This document shows, one piece after another, positions 18,745-27,348 of a stretch of DNA of 64,000 bases. The stretch is from Hyphobacterium sp. CCMP332. Lineage in GTDB: Bacteria > Pseudomonadota > Alphaproteobacteria > Caulobacterales > Maricaulaceae. Every line of letters begins with the position of its first letter. Position 1 is the stretch's first letter. The notes beneath the pieces are model-generated. The model saw only the letters and a program-made list of their open reading frames with translations, was not told the DNA's origin and did not search any database. The stretch is from positions 372,001 to 436,000 of the forward strand of contig NZ_CP058669.1 of the NCBI RefSeq assembly GCF_014323565.1. The letters are read 5' to 3'. The position numbers and the translations under genes were made by a program.

Positions 18745-19194
18745 ATGACCGAACTCACCATCCGCGCTGCCCGGCCCAAAGACGCAGCCGCGATCGCGCG
18801 TCTCTCCCGCGAGCTGAATGAAGTCGTCAACGACTCGACAGAGCACTGCACGCCGGAAAACATCAAGGCGACTCTCTTCTCCCATGATGCGAGCTTCCAC
18901 GTCCTCGTGGCGGAGAAGGATGGCGCAGCCATCGGTTATGCCGTCTGGCACGCCTATTATGACAGTGGTCATGGCGGGGCCGGAGCCTGGCTCGCCGAGG
19001 TCTGCGTGGGTCAGGATGGCCGGGGAGAGGGCGCGGGCCGCGCCCTGTTCGAAGCGGTGGTCGAGGATGTGCGCGACAGCCCGGCGACATTCATGATGTG
19101 GACGTCATCGGAAACCGACGCCGCCGAAGGCCTCTATGAAAGCTCCGGCGGAACGGCCAAGCTGGTCCGGCGCTGGGAGCTGAACGGGCTCTAG
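18745..19194 (+). CDS. GNAT-family N-acetyltransferase
   Basis: 149 residues with the GNAT fold: LTIRAARPKDAAAIARLSRELNEV at the start, then WLAEVCVGQDGRGEGAGRALFEAVVEDVR, whose GRGEGAGR matches the acetyl-CoA-binding Q/RxxGxG/A motif, and a C-terminal YESSGGTAKLVRRWELNG. The shape is close to spermidine/diamine-type acetyltransferases, but the substrate is not determinable. AAGGAG precedes the ATG by 7 nt. Only 3 nt separate it from the next gene, so the two are cotranscribed. Confidence 0.85.
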   Translation: MTELTIRAARPKDAAAIARLSRELNEVVNDSTEHCTPENIKATLFSHDASFHVLVAEKDGAAIGYAVWHAYYDSGHGGAGAWLAEVCVGQDGRGEGAGRALFEAVVEDVRDSPATFMMWTSSETDAAEGLYESSGGTAKLVRRWELNGL

Positions 19195-19197
19195 CTT

Positions 19198-19620
19198 ATG
19201 CCTCAGACGACGCTTCGCCTTTCGACCACCGGCCCGGGCCTTTATGAATTCACCCGCGACGCTGACCATTTCGTTCGGGGCAATGCCGATGGCGAGGGCC
19301 TCTTGATCTGCTTTGTCCGGCACACCTCCTGTTCGCTGGTGATTCAAGAAAATGCCGACCCGGATGTGCGCCGGGATCTGGACGAATTCTTTCGCCGCCT
19401 TGTGCCGAATGGCGATGCCTCGTCCATGGCCTGGCTGCGACACACCACAGAAGGCCCGGACGACATGCCTGCTCATATCAAATCAGCACTCACGGCCACC
19501 TCGCTCTCCATTCCCGTCACGGATGGGCGGCTCGCATTGGGCACCTGGCAAGGACTCTACCTGTTCGAGCACCGCGACCATCCGCACGAACGGCAGCTCG
19601 TTTTGCATCTGTCGCGATAG
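19198..19620 (+). CDS. YjbQ/UPF0047-family protein
   Basis: 140 residues matching the secondary-thiamine-phosphate-synthase-like YjbQ family: GEGLLICFVRHTSCSLVIQENADPDVRRDLDEFF, WLRHTTEGPDDMPAHIKSALTATSLSIPV, and a C-terminal GTWQGLYLFEHRDHPHERQLVLHL. E. coli YjbQ has weak thiamin-phosphate synthase activity in vitro; the physiological role is unclear. The following 205 nt up to 19826 hold no convincing gene: a 26-codon reading frame (19685-19765) has no ribosome site or family likeness. Confidence 0.9.
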   Translation: MPQTTLRLSTTGPGLYEFTRDADHFVRGNADGEGLLICFVRHTSCSLVIQENADPDVRRDLDEFFRRLVPNGDASSMAWLRHTTEGPDDMPAHIKSALTATSLSIPVTDGRLALGTWQGLYLFEHRDHPHERQLVLHLSR

Positions 19621-19825
19621 CAGCTGGCGCCAGCGGACCATATCTATCTTCGAAGAAAGCGTCTGTTCGCTTGGTGTCGATGCAATGGCGAATGTGCTGA
19701 TCCGGATGTTTTTCCAGAATTCCATGGCGCGCGGCGCGCTGCTGGATGCGGCAGGTGCGGGCTGATCAATCACGCCTGCCGCGCTACACTGACAACACTG
19801 ATTCGTATTCAAGAGGGCTGCCGCC

Positions 19826-20116
19826 ATGTCGACTGACCGCACGCTGGGTTCCAAATCCAACAAATCCAAATATGACTGCTATGACGACCTCGCCGATGAC
19901 GAGCCCTACTTCGTCATTCGCGCCGACGATCCGCTGTCCAATGCTCTGGTCGAACTTCACGCCTATATCGGAGCCGGGCAACCGGGCGCGGCGCATAACA
20001 AGCTGGCGGAAATCATGGAGCTGACGCGCGACCGTGCGCCGCGCCCATCTGACAGTCCGAAATACCGCGAGACCTTTGCCATTTCTTCCGCGATGGAGAA
20101 GTGGCGGGAAGGTTAG
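19826..20116 (+). CDS. Small conserved-looking hypothetical protein
   Basis: 96 residues, acidic in the first third (YDCYDDLADDEPYFVIRADDP), then an amphipathic helical part (SNALVELHAYIGAGQPGAAHNKLAEIMELTRDR). No signal peptide, membrane segment or motif that I recognise. AAGAGGGC lies about 8 nt before the ATG. Its stop is one base from the stop of the convergent nitrilase-family gene. Coding is supported by codon bias; function unknown. Confidence 0.65.
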   Translation: MSTDRTLGSKSNKSKYDCYDDLADDEPYFVIRADDPLSNALVELHAYIGAGQPGAAHNKLAEIMELTRDRAPRPSDSPKYRETFAISSAMEKWREG

Positions 20117-20117
20117 A

Positions 20118-20930
20118 CTATTCCCGCAATCCCGGCTTGAGCCAGGGCTTGAGTTCTCCCAGCCAGCCATAGGCTCTGGCGATCTCTGCGCGCCGCGTGA
20201 GGTCATAGTCCGCCGTTAAAACACTCTCCGTGTTGCCAGCCTGTGCGTGGAGAGCGCCGTCCGGTCCCGCGATCACAGAGTGCCCGCCATAGCTGGTCTC
20301 GCCTTCAACGCCGCAGCGATTGGCCAGAATGGAATAAACCGAATTCTGGAAGGCAAGCGTTCGCATTTCCCAGGCAAAAAGGTCCAGAGGTTCTCCCGCC
20401 AGATTGCAGGTCGGCGTCGCGATAATCTCTGCCCCCTGAAGGGCGCAAGCGCGATAACTTTCCGGAAAGTGCCTGTCATAGCAGATAACAATGCCGAGCC
20501 GGCCCGCTGCGGTGTCATAGACATCAAAGCCGGATCCCGAAGCGTAATAATCTTTCTCCCAGAAATTCTCGAACTGGGCGATATGCACCATCTTGGAGAT
20601 ACCCAGCAGCGTCCCGTCGGCATCAAAAACGGGCGAGGCATCAAAACGCGAGCCTTCATCATCCTGAAAATAGATATTCGCGACGGTCACAATGCCATGG
20701 GCTTTTGCCATTTCGCTTAACGCCGCTATGGCGGGATGATCCGCGGTCATGACGTAGCGGCCGGCATCATTTCCGCGGCGCACCGGGAAAAAAGGCGATA
20801 ATTGCACTTCAGGAAAAACCGCAAGCTTCACGCCTGCTTTCGCCGCCGCCTCCAGCATTCGTCGTGCGGTTTCAAGATTGCTTTCGATGTCGGGCGACAT
20901 TGCATGTTGAAGTGCGGCAAGTCGGGCCAT
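20118..20930 (-). CDS. Carbon-nitrogen hydrolase (nitrilase superfamily, N-carbamoylputrescine-amidase-like)
   Basis: 270 residues from the ATG at 20930, chosen because CGGAG sits 7 nt upstream while a start 6 nt earlier would leave no spacer. The catalytic triad is complete: Glu41 (VFPEVQLSP), Lys113 (ISKMVH) and Cys150 ([10 protein letters not shown]). The sequence [21 protein letters not shown] resembles N-carbamoylputrescine amidases and beta-ureidopropionases, enzymes that release CO2 and ammonia from carbamoyl compounds. Exact substrate uncertain. Divergent from panD; a beta-ureidopropionase role would make beta-alanine, which panD also makes, but that link is speculative. Confidence 0.85.
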   Translation of the reverse strand: MARLAALQHAMSPDIESNLETARRMLEAAAKAGVKLAVFPEVQLSPFFPVRRGNDAGRYVMTADHPAIAALSEMAKAHGIVTVANIYFQDDEGSRFDASPVFDADGTLLGISKMVHIAQFENFWEKDYYASGSGFDVYDTAAGRLGIVICYDRHFPESYRACALQGAEIIATPTCNLAGEPLDLFAWEMRTLAFQNSVYSILANRCGVEGETSYGGHSVIAGPDGALHAQAGNTESVLTADYDLTRRAEIARAYGWLGELKPWLKPGLRE

Positions 20931-21025
20931 CGGCATGCTCCGTTGCGGAAATGAACACAAACACTATATCCCCGCGCGCCGATGCGTTATATGCGCCGCA
21001 ACATTCTGAACAGGTAGAGTCTGCC

Positions 21026-21391
21026 ATGCGCCTCAAAATGATGAAATCAAAGCTGCACCGCGCCGCCGTCACCGAAGCGGATCTCCACTATGAGGGCTCG
21101 ATTTCGGTGGATATGGACTTTCTCGATGCGTCAGGAATCCTGCCCTATGAGCAGGTCGATGTGCTGAACATCAATAATGGTGCCCGCTTCACCACCTACA
21201 CCATTCCGGCACCGCGCGGTTCACGCAAATTCGGTATCAATGGCGCAGCGGCCCGTCTCGCCCAGGTCGGCGACCGGATTATCGTCGTCGCCTATGCCGA
21301 GATGGAGGCCGCCGAGGCCGAGCGCCACCAGCCGGGTGTCATCGTTTTCGATGAGCAGAACCGGCCGGTGGAAACGCGAGAGGCCGCTTAA
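21026..21391 (+). CDS. panD: Aspartate 1-decarboxylase
   Basis: Pyruvoyl enzyme that makes beta-alanine for pantothenate and CoA. 121 residues. The proenzyme self-cleaves between Gly24 and Ser25 ([10 protein letters not shown]), creating the pyruvoyl group on Ser25; this matches the position in E. coli. [21 protein letters not shown] and [22 protein letters not shown] are typical of the beta-barrel core. An AGGTAGAG site precedes the ATG at 21026; the longer upstream frame overlaps the divergent gene and is not used. Confidence 0.96.
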   Translation: MRLKMMKSKLHRAAVTEADLHYEGSISVDMDFLDASGILPYEQVDVLNINNGARFTTYTIPAPRGSRKFGINGAAARLAQVGDRIIVVAYAEMEAAEAERHQPGVIVFDEQNRPVETREAA

Positions 21392-21433
21392 GAATATCTA
21401 GACTCATTTCAGATAGAGTGTCCGGAACGATCA

Positions 21434-21859
21434 ATGGCTTCCGGAGCAAATGTGACTTTCCGAGTCGATAAATCCATTATTGATCTGCCGGGTATTTTCC
21501 AAGCCTGTCTTCTCGGATCCAATGATTACCGGGTCAGCATCGAGAACGCACAGACACTCGTGAGGCGCTTTTCAACGGCTCCCCTCAATGGCGTGATTCT
21601 CGATTACTCCGGCTGCACACTGGGTCACACCATGCAGCAATATAATGATATCGCCGCGACTTTTGGCGATGGTCTGCCGGACGGCCTGCCCTTCGCCTAT
21701 GTCTTCAACGAAAAGCAGGTCGCCCACGTCCTTTTCATGACACGTCTGTTAACCGGAAAATCCCTCCAGGCGCGTGCCTTCCCGTCAATGGAAGAGGCGC
21801 ACGCCTGGATTATTCCGGCGGCTGGTCTGTATCGCGAAAACCGCGAACAGGCCGCCTAG
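21434..21859 (+). CDS. Hypothetical protein with a possible STAS-like (SpoIIAA-like) fold
   Basis: 141 residues without signal peptide or membrane segments. The alternation VTFRVDKSIIDLP...NGVILDYSGCTLGHTMQQYNDIAATF...FAYVFNEKQVAHVLFMTRLLTGKS...ARAFPSMEEAHAWI resembles single-domain STAS-like proteins in which the last helix follows a FPSMEEAxxWL motif; this is a shape resemblance, not a firm match. Downstream of panD by 42 nt on the same strand. Overlaps the stop of the convergent SIMPL gene by 4 nt. Confidence 0.6.
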   Translation: MASGANVTFRVDKSIIDLPGIFQACLLGSNDYRVSIENAQTLVRRFSTAPLNGVILDYSGCTLGHTMQQYNDIAATFGDGLPDGLPFAYVFNEKQVAHVLFMTRLLTGKSLQARAFPSMEEAHAWIIPAAGLYRENREQAA

Positions 21860-22551
21860 TCAGCGATCTCGTAGACGCCATTGATTGTCACCGAAATCGT
21901 CAGCTGACCGGCAGCGACCGGTGTCGAGGCGTCCATGCTCTCCATACGCGCAAAGCTGGACACGGGCTGCGGGCGGAACCCGCCGCTTTCGGAAAACTCC
22001 AGCAAGCCACCGAGTTCAATCCCGAGCGCACCGGCATAGAGTTCGGCAATGTCCTGCAATTCAGCCACTGCATTCAGGCGGGCCTGACGGCGCGCATCGC
22101 TGTCATCATCCACGCCAAAGGTGACACCCTGGATATGGTTGGCGCCGGAGCTGACCAGCGCATCGATTGTGGCACCCAGGCTGTCGAGTTCATCGACCCG
22201 GGCCGTCACTGTATTGGTAGCCTGATAGCCGGTGATACGGCGTTCACCACCTTCCGAATAGTTTGACCAGACCGGATTGATCTGAAGATTCGAGGTCTGC
22301 ACATCCTGGCGCGCGATACCGGCGCGATCCAGTGCGGCAAAAACACCGTTCATCGCCTGCGAATTGGCGTTCAGCGCTTCCGACGCGCTCGGGGCTTCGG
22401 TGACGACGCCGGACTGCACGGTGGCCATGTCAGGCGTAATGTTCACTTCACCGGTAGCAGACAACGACAGCCGGCCGGGCTCGTCGTCCTGCGCGTAGGC
22501 GGTCGCGGCAGGCAGGACAAGTGCGGAGGCAAGAATGAGGGCACGAAGCAT
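21856..22551 (-). CDS. Periplasmic SIMPL-domain protein (DUF541, YggE-like)
   Basis: 231 residues with a clear signal peptide (MLRALILASALVLPAATAYAQ). The mature part is the SIMPL domain: GRLSLSATGEVNITPDMATVQSGVV, then NAQAMNGVFAAL-type helix, and RRITGYQATNTVTARVDELDSLGATIDALVSSGANHIQGVTFGVDD, all hallmarks of the family. E. coli YggE is linked to oxidative-stress tolerance; the biochemical activity is unknown. A second, diverged SIMPL lipoprotein is encoded at 34604-35485. Confidence 0.9.
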   Translation of the reverse strand: MLRALILASALVLPAATAYAQDDEPGRLSLSATGEVNITPDMATVQSGVVTEAPSASEALNANSQAMNGVFAALDRAGIARQDVQTSNLQINPVWSNYSEGGERRITGYQATNTVTARVDELDSLGATIDALVSSGANHIQGVTFGVDDDSDARRQARLNAVAELQDIAELYAGALGIELGGLLEFSESGGFRPQPVSSFARMESMDASTPVAAGQLTISVTINGVYEIAD

Positions 22552-22647
22552 GGAAATCTCCTTTTTGGCGATTGATCTGACTATAACGCATGAAGGAGGG
22601 GTTTGGCTCCATTATGGCGGAACTGTTCATGTCACCGTCATCGCCGC

Positions 22648-22676
22648 TTGGCGGATTGCTTGAGGACCGGTATTGC
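22648..22676 (+). promoter_or_regulatory. Probable tRNA promoter
   Basis: TTGGCG (22648-22653) and TATTGC (22671-22676) are separated by exactly 17 nt and end 22 nt before the mature tRNA 5' end, the right geometry for a sigma-70 promoter with a short leader. Both boxes are imperfect. Confidence 0.4.
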
Positions 22677-22698
22677 TCTGATCACTCCGTTGAAACGG

Positions 22699-22775
22699 GG
22701 GCCTGTAGCTCAACTGGTTAGAGCTGGCGGCTCATAACCGCTAGGTTGGGGGTTCGAGTCCCTCCGGGCCCACCA
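22699..22775 (+). tRNA. tRNA with CAU anticodon, probably tRNA-Ile2 (lysidine-modified, reads AUA)
   Basis: Cloverleaf: acceptor GGGCCTG pairs with CGGGCCC (22765-22771); D-arm AGCTCAACTGGTTAGAGCT; anticodon stem GGCGG/CCGCT around loop CTCATAA with anticodon CAT at 22733-22735; T-loop TTCGAGT; discriminator A22772; CCA encoded at 22773-22775. CAU is shared by initiator, elongator Met and Ile2 tRNAs. It is not an initiator. The acceptor positions C4-G69 and C5-G68 are those favoured by the lysidine synthetase TilS, whereas elongator Met tRNA usually differs there, so Ile2 is the better reading; automatic tools would call Met. Confidence 0.9.
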
Positions 22776-22846
22776 TCTCACTTTTGGATTTGACTGCAGC
22801 CATCAGCGCTCTAGCCTTCAGTCCGGCTTGAACGGGGAGAAAATTT

Positions 22847-24214
22847 ATGCGTTCCATGATGATTGCCGCTTGTGCTGTTGTCTTGCCGGCTGCCGCAATG
22901 GCCCAGACCGCTCCGCCGTCGGAAGTGCTGGCCATTCACGACATCGTCGCGGACGTGTCGGCCGAGCGTATCGGATCGGATATCCAGACGCTGGTGGACT
23001 TTGGCACCCGCCATACATTGTCGGAAACGGAGAGCGAAACCCGCGGCATTGGTGCGGCCCGGCGCTGGATCTTCGATGAATTCGAGCGCATTTCGGCCGA
23101 TTGCGGCGGCTGTCTCGAAGTCATCTACGTATCCGACACGATTTCCGGCGAAACCCGCATCCCCGAGCCGACCGAAGTGGTCTCTGTCCTCGCCATCCAG
23201 CGCGGCACGCTGGACCCGGACCGCTATGTCATGATGGCGGGCGATATCGACAGCCGCGTCACCGATCCGCTGAACGGCACCTCCGATAGTCCGGGGGCCA
23301 ATGACAATGCGTCCGGTGTCGCGGGCGTTATGGAAGCGGCACGGGTGCTGTCGCAGCATGAATTTGCCGGCTCCATTATCTATGCGGCCCTCTCCGGAGA
23401 AGAGCAGGGCCTGTTCGGCGGACAGATCGTGGCCGCGCACGCTTTGGAACAGGGCTGGCGCATCAAGGCTGTTCTCAACAATGACATGATCGGCAATATC
23501 ACCGGTATTGACGGTGTTATCGACAATTCCACTGCGCGAATCTTTTCCGAGGGCACACGTGCAACAGAGACTCCGGAAGAAGCCATCACGCGCCGTTTCC
23601 AGGGCGGCGAGGTGGATAGCCCCTCGCGCAATCTGGCCCGCCTGATCGACCGCGTGGCAGATCAGTACATTCCCAATCTCGATACCATGCTTGTCTACCG
23701 CCTCGACCGCTTCCGCCGCGGCGGTCACCATCGGCCGTTCAACGATGTGGGCATTCCCGGCGTGCGCATCATGGAAGTGCACGAGCACTATGACCGCCAG
23801 CATCAGGATCTGCGCAATGAAGACGGCCGCCATTACGGCGACACGATCGAGTTTGTGGACTTCGACTATGCCGCCAAGCTGACCTCTCTGAACGCCGCCG
23901 CCCTGGCGATGATGGCCGGAGCACCGCCATTCCCGGCCAATGTCGAGATTGAAGGTGCGGTGTCGCCGGATACGACGCTGCGCTGGTCGGCACCGGACGC
24001 GGCCGCTGCTGCCAATCTGGCCGGATACCGCATCTACTGGCGCTATACCGACCAGCCGCAATGGCAGTATTCCCGCTTCGTCGGCAATGTCACCGAGTAC
24101 ACGCTGGAAAATGTCGTCATCGACAATTACTATTTCGGTGTGGCCTCCGTCGCTGCGGACGGCTCTGAAAGCCCGGTCGTCTTCCCTGGTGTGATGGGCA
24201 GCTTCGGGGAGTAG
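22847..24214 (+). CDS. Secreted M28-family metallopeptidase with C-terminal Fn3-like domain
   Basis: 455 residues with a signal peptide (MRSMMIAACAVVLPAAAMAQ). The M28 aminopeptidase core is recognisable: GANDNASGVAGVMEAARVL with bridging Asp153, SGEEQGLFGG with Glu185/Glu186, NNDMIGN with Asp213, and a late His in EVHEHYD. The first metal ligand, His in the usual HxDS motif, is Asp133 here (AGDIDSR). Residues about 360-455 form a fibronectin-III-like domain (TTLRWSAPD...GYRIYWR...TEYTLENV). Probably an extracellular peptidase of a protein-scavenging marine bacterium. Convergent and abutting with the penicillin acylase gene. Confidence 0.85.
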   Translation: MRSMMIAACAVVLPAAAMAQTAPPSEVLAIHDIVADVSAERIGSDIQTLVDFGTRHTLSETESETRGIGAARRWIFDEFERISADCGGCLEVIYVSDTISGETRIPEPTEVVSVLAIQRGTLDPDRYVMMAGDIDSRVTDPLNGTSDSPGANDNASGVAGVMEAARVLSQHEFAGSIIYAALSGEEQGLFGGQIVAAHALEQGWRIKAVLNNDMIGNITGIDGVIDNSTARIFSEGTRATETPEEAITRRFQGGEVDSPSRNLARLIDRVADQYIPNLDTMLVYRLDRFRRGGHHRPFNDVGIPGVRIMEVHEHYDRQHQDLRNEDGRHYGDTIEFVDFDYAAKLTSLNAAALAMMAGAPPFPANVEIEGAVSPDTTLRWSAPDAAAAANLAGYRIYWRYTDQPQWQYSRFVGNVTEYTLENVVIDNYYFGVASVAADGSESPVVFPGVMGSFGE

Positions 24215-26374
24215 CTAGCGCCTTCCCACGACATAATCCCGCGTCGCACCGTCGAGCACCTCGCTTTGCATCCACGGAAAGTCACGAAGCTCCATGGCCA
24301 CGAAATCATCGGCCTGATCGGCATAATGCGGTGAGGTCTCGTCCAGTGTCGCCGAGCCGAACTGGTGGATGGACCGGCTCTCCAGATGGCCGTTTGCATC
24401 CCATTCCACGGCCATGATGTAGGTGTCGCCGGCGACGCCAACGAACTGCCCGTCTTCGTTCAATTCCTGGCAGCCGCAATAGATGGCGCGCAAGATGTCC
24501 GGTCCGCCATCGACGGGCAGATCGACCTCGCCGCGCACATGCCGATTGACCTCGCCCCATTCCGGATCGAGCAGGCCGTGATGGGCCATCAGGTCTTCGG
24601 CGGAAGCGCGCAGGGCTTCTTCCGGCTCGCAGGTGAAGGGCCGTGTATCGTGACGATTCTCGATACATTTGATCGCCGTGAGTACGCCGAGTGCGGCAGA
24701 CCGGTTTTCGATATTCGTCGAGAAATCCCAAGCCCGCAGCACGTCCTGCGCCTCGATCAGGAGGCGGTCTTCGTCCAGATCCATGGCCAGCAGCTGGCTG
24801 ACCAGTCTGACAACCGGTGAATCCGGCGCATAGGACAGGTCGAACTTGTATTCGAGCGCTTCGGCCCCGCTGATCGATGGATCATTGATCAGCAGATTCA
24901 GCAGGCGCTGACCGCGATTGGTCATTTCATGTTCGATCCCGAATGTCGCGGAAAAGTCCTCACGGCGGAGATCATCAGCCGGGTCGGTCGCGCGGAAGGG
25001 TGTATTATTGGCATTCGTGACAAATCCCGATGCCGGATTGAGCAGGAGCGGCAGGGCGTCGAAGGGTTGGTATTCTGTCCAGATGAGATCGGACCGGTCG
25101 CCGGGCAGGTATTCCCGCCAGTCATAGCCTTCGGCCCGAACGGGCATACGCGCATTGTAGAGATAGGCGATATTGCCGTCGCGGTCAGCATAGACGGTGT
25201 TGAGGCTGGTGATGGCGCGCATCTCCATGGCCGCACGCCATTCCTCCCAACTGGACGCCCGGTTCATGCGATACCATTGCTCGACGCCGCGCACCTCGTC
25301 ATGGCCGGAGAACCGGATCGCATAGGTGCCATGCGGTTGCCGGATGACCGGACCATGCGCGGACCATAAGAGCTCGCGATTGAACACCCATGAGAACGGT
25401 CCGAACAGGCGCACCCGAAGCGCGGCTGTTCCGGTCTCGAAATCCACCCATTCGCCATCCAGACGGTATTGATTTTCATTGTCCGGATTGATCTCCAGCA
25501 CATAGATGTCGGCCAGATCAGGGGCGTTGACGGTGTGTGCCCAGCCAAGATTCTCATTATGGCCGTGCAGCACCAGCGGCGCGCCGGGGAAGGTCGCCCC
25601 TCCGGCATTCCAGCCTTCCGCGCTGTGCAGTCCGATTTCATACCACGCCACCGGGCCGGTAAAGGGTTGATGCGAATTGACGATCAGCCGCGTCGCGCCA
25701 TCATCCGAGCGCGAAGGCGCGATGGCATACGCATTTGATCCGAGTTCTGGGTTGGGCCCGTCGATCAGGTGAAAGGCGGTTTCCGTCTCGCCGATGGAAA
25801 TCGTGCGCTGGCGCTCGTCCTCGAACAATTCGCCAATGTCCGCGTCCAGCCCGTACATGAAGGGCGTCCGCAATACGAAGCCGGCGACAACATCCTGTCC
25901 CGTCATCGGAAGCACGCCGGATCTGACGCGGCCTCTGTTTTCTAGCGCCCAGGCGTTCATGCCGTCGGCATAGGCCTCGACAATAGCGCGGGCTTCGGCG
26001 GTCAATTCGGTCTCATAGCGGGCGGCGACCGTTTCCCGGATACGCAGAAGCTGGACGATATAATCGGTGGGTGCCGCGGCTTGACCATCATACCGGGCCA
26101 GTTCGCCACGTGCGGCGATCAGTGTGGGCTCGATTGTCTCCCAGTCATCCTCGGCATGCGCCCAGGCGAGCCCGAAGGCAACATCGGCATCGCGCTCACC
26201 GTAGATGTGCGGCACACCAAGAGAGTCGCGGATGATGCGGGCGGAATATTCTGCGGCGGCAGCACGGATGGCGGCTTCATCCACGCGCGGCGGGGCCGGT
26301 GTCCAGGCCAGAAATGCCAACACCAGTATGACGAGCGCCAGCACGCCGCCACCGATAGACAAGATCAAACGCAT
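24215..26374 (-). CDS. Penicillin acylase family N-terminal-nucleophile hydrolase
   Basis: 719 residues; the N-terminus is a membrane-spanning signal/anchor (residues 5-24). The proenzyme self-cleaves before Ser213 (PELGSNAYAIAP), which becomes the nucleophile of the beta chain; VNSHQPFTG, LVLHGHNENLGWAHTVN and FVTNANNTPF are family motifs. Members cleave amide bonds of beta-lactams, acyl-homoserine lactones or other N-acyl compounds; specificity cannot be read from sequence. Last gene of a five-gene minus-strand operon, 20 nt after the CaCA exchanger gene. Confidence 0.9.
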   Translation of the reverse strand: MRLILSIGGGVLALVILVLAFLAWTPAPPRVDEAAIRAAAAEYSARIIRDSLGVPHIYGERDADVAFGLAWAHAEDDWETIEPTLIAARGELARYDGQAAAPTDYIVQLLRIRETVAARYETELTAEARAIVEAYADGMNAWALENRGRVRSGVLPMTGQDVVAGFVLRTPFMYGLDADIGELFEDERQRTISIGETETAFHLIDGPNPELGSNAYAIAPSRSDDGATRLIVNSHQPFTGPVAWYEIGLHSAEGWNAGGATFPGAPLVLHGHNENLGWAHTVNAPDLADIYVLEINPDNENQYRLDGEWVDFETGTAALRVRLFGPFSWVFNRELLWSAHGPVIRQPHGTYAIRFSGHDEVRGVEQWYRMNRASSWEEWRAAMEMRAITSLNTVYADRDGNIAYLYNARMPVRAEGYDWREYLPGDRSDLIWTEYQPFDALPLLLNPASGFVTNANNTPFRATDPADDLRREDFSATFGIEHEMTNRGQRLLNLLINDPSISGAEALEYKFDLSYAPDSPVVRLVSQLLAMDLDEDRLLIEAQDVLRAWDFSTNIENRSAALGVLTAIKCIENRHDTRPFTCEPEEALRASAEDLMAHHGLLDPEWGEVNRHVRGEVDLPVDGGPDILRAIYCGCQELNEDGQFVGVAGDTYIMAVEWDANGHLESRSIHQFGSATLDETSPHYADQADDFVAMELRDFPWMQSEVLDGATRDYVVGRR

Positions 26375-26394
26375 GAAATTACTCCCGAGGAAAT

Positions 26395-27348
26395 TCAGAC
26401 CGAGCCGGCCAACCAGGCAATATAACCGGCATAAAGCGCCAGCAACAGAGCGCCTTCGCGCCGGTCGACGCGCTGACCCGTAAAGGCGAAGACCAGCAAT
26501 ATGGCTGTCGCCGCCAGCATCACCCAGACATCCTCGCCCAGAATCCGTGCCGGAGTTTCGAGCGGTGCAACCAGCGCGGCAGCGCCGAGAATCCCGGCAG
26601 CATTGAAGATGTTCGAACCGATGACATTGCCGAGCGCAACATCGCCTTGCCGCCGGATAGCAGCGGCGACAGTCGCCGCCAGTTCCGGCAACGAGGTTCC
26701 GACCGCCACAATGGTCAGTCCGATAATAGCCTCTGGGATGGCAAGCTGTGTCGCAATATCAATCGCGCCGGTGACCAGAAAGCGGGCCCCGATGAGAACG
26801 CCCGCCAACCCGCCGGCAAAGAACAGCGCCGAAATCCATAGGCGTTCCGGTGCACCTGCACTGACGGCTTCCGCTTCATGCAGGGCAGCGGCCTTGTCAC
26901 CGCGTCTACGGTCGAGCATATAGCTGAGGCCGATATAGGCCAGCAACAGCGCGATCATGACCGCACCCCACACCCGGCCAACGGGAGACTGAAACAGCAG
27001 GAAAACCGCCGCAGCCGAAATAATGGCGAGCGCCAGACCGTCCCGGAGCAACGCCTCGCGGACCGCAAGAATGGGCCGGATCACGGCACCGATCCCCATG
27101 ATCAGGAGAATGTTTGCCGTGTTCGAACCGACCACATTGCCGATGGCCACATCCGGTGATCCGGCAAATTGCGCCTGGAGGCTGGTGGCGAGCTCGGGCA
27201 TGGAGGTGCCAAACCCGACGAGGACCAGGCCCACGAACATGGGCGAGAGTCTGAACTTGGTGGCAATACCGACGGCACCGCGGACAAGCCCGTCTCCGCC
27301 AAAGGAGAGCAGCACCAGCCCGGCCAGAACCAGAAGCACGGAGATCAT
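26395..27348 (-). CDS. CaCA-family sodium/calcium exchanger (YrbG-like)
   Basis: Inner-membrane antiporter of 317 residues, start ATG at 27348 overlapping the AI-2E gene's stop by 4 nt (ATGA). Two inverted-repeat halves each carry the alpha-repeat signature: GFGTSMPELATSLQAQFAGSPD with GNVVGSNTANILL, and AVGTSLPELAATVAAAIRRQGD with GNVIGSNIFN. About ten hydrophobic segments, with a cytoplasmic loop near 130-150. It probably exports Ca2+ in exchange for Na+ or H+. Confidence 0.92.
   Translation of the reverse strand: MISVLLVLAGLVLLSFGGDGLVRGAVGIATKFRLSPMFVGLVLVGFGTSMPELATSLQAQFAGSPDVAIGNVVGSNTANILLIMGIGAVIRPILAVREALLRDGLALAIISAAAVFLLFQSPVGRVWGAVMIALLLAYIGLSYMLDRRRGDKAAALHEAEAVSAGAPERLWISALFFAGGLAGVLIGARFLVTGAIDIATQLAIPEAIIGLTIVAVGTSLPELAATVAAAIRRQGDVALGNVIGSNIFNAAGILGAAALVAPLETPARILGEDVWVMLAATAILLVFAFTGQRVDRREGALLLALYAGYIAWLAGSV

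Noticed and set aside
19685-19765. A 26-codon reading frame (MANVLIRMFFQNSMARG...) between yjbQ and the small hypothetical gene
   Set aside because: No ribosome site, no recognisable family and no independent evidence of coding.
22616-22698. Whether the tRNA region marks an integrated element
   Set aside because: No integrase, no direct repeat of the tRNA 3' end downstream and normal codon use on both sides.
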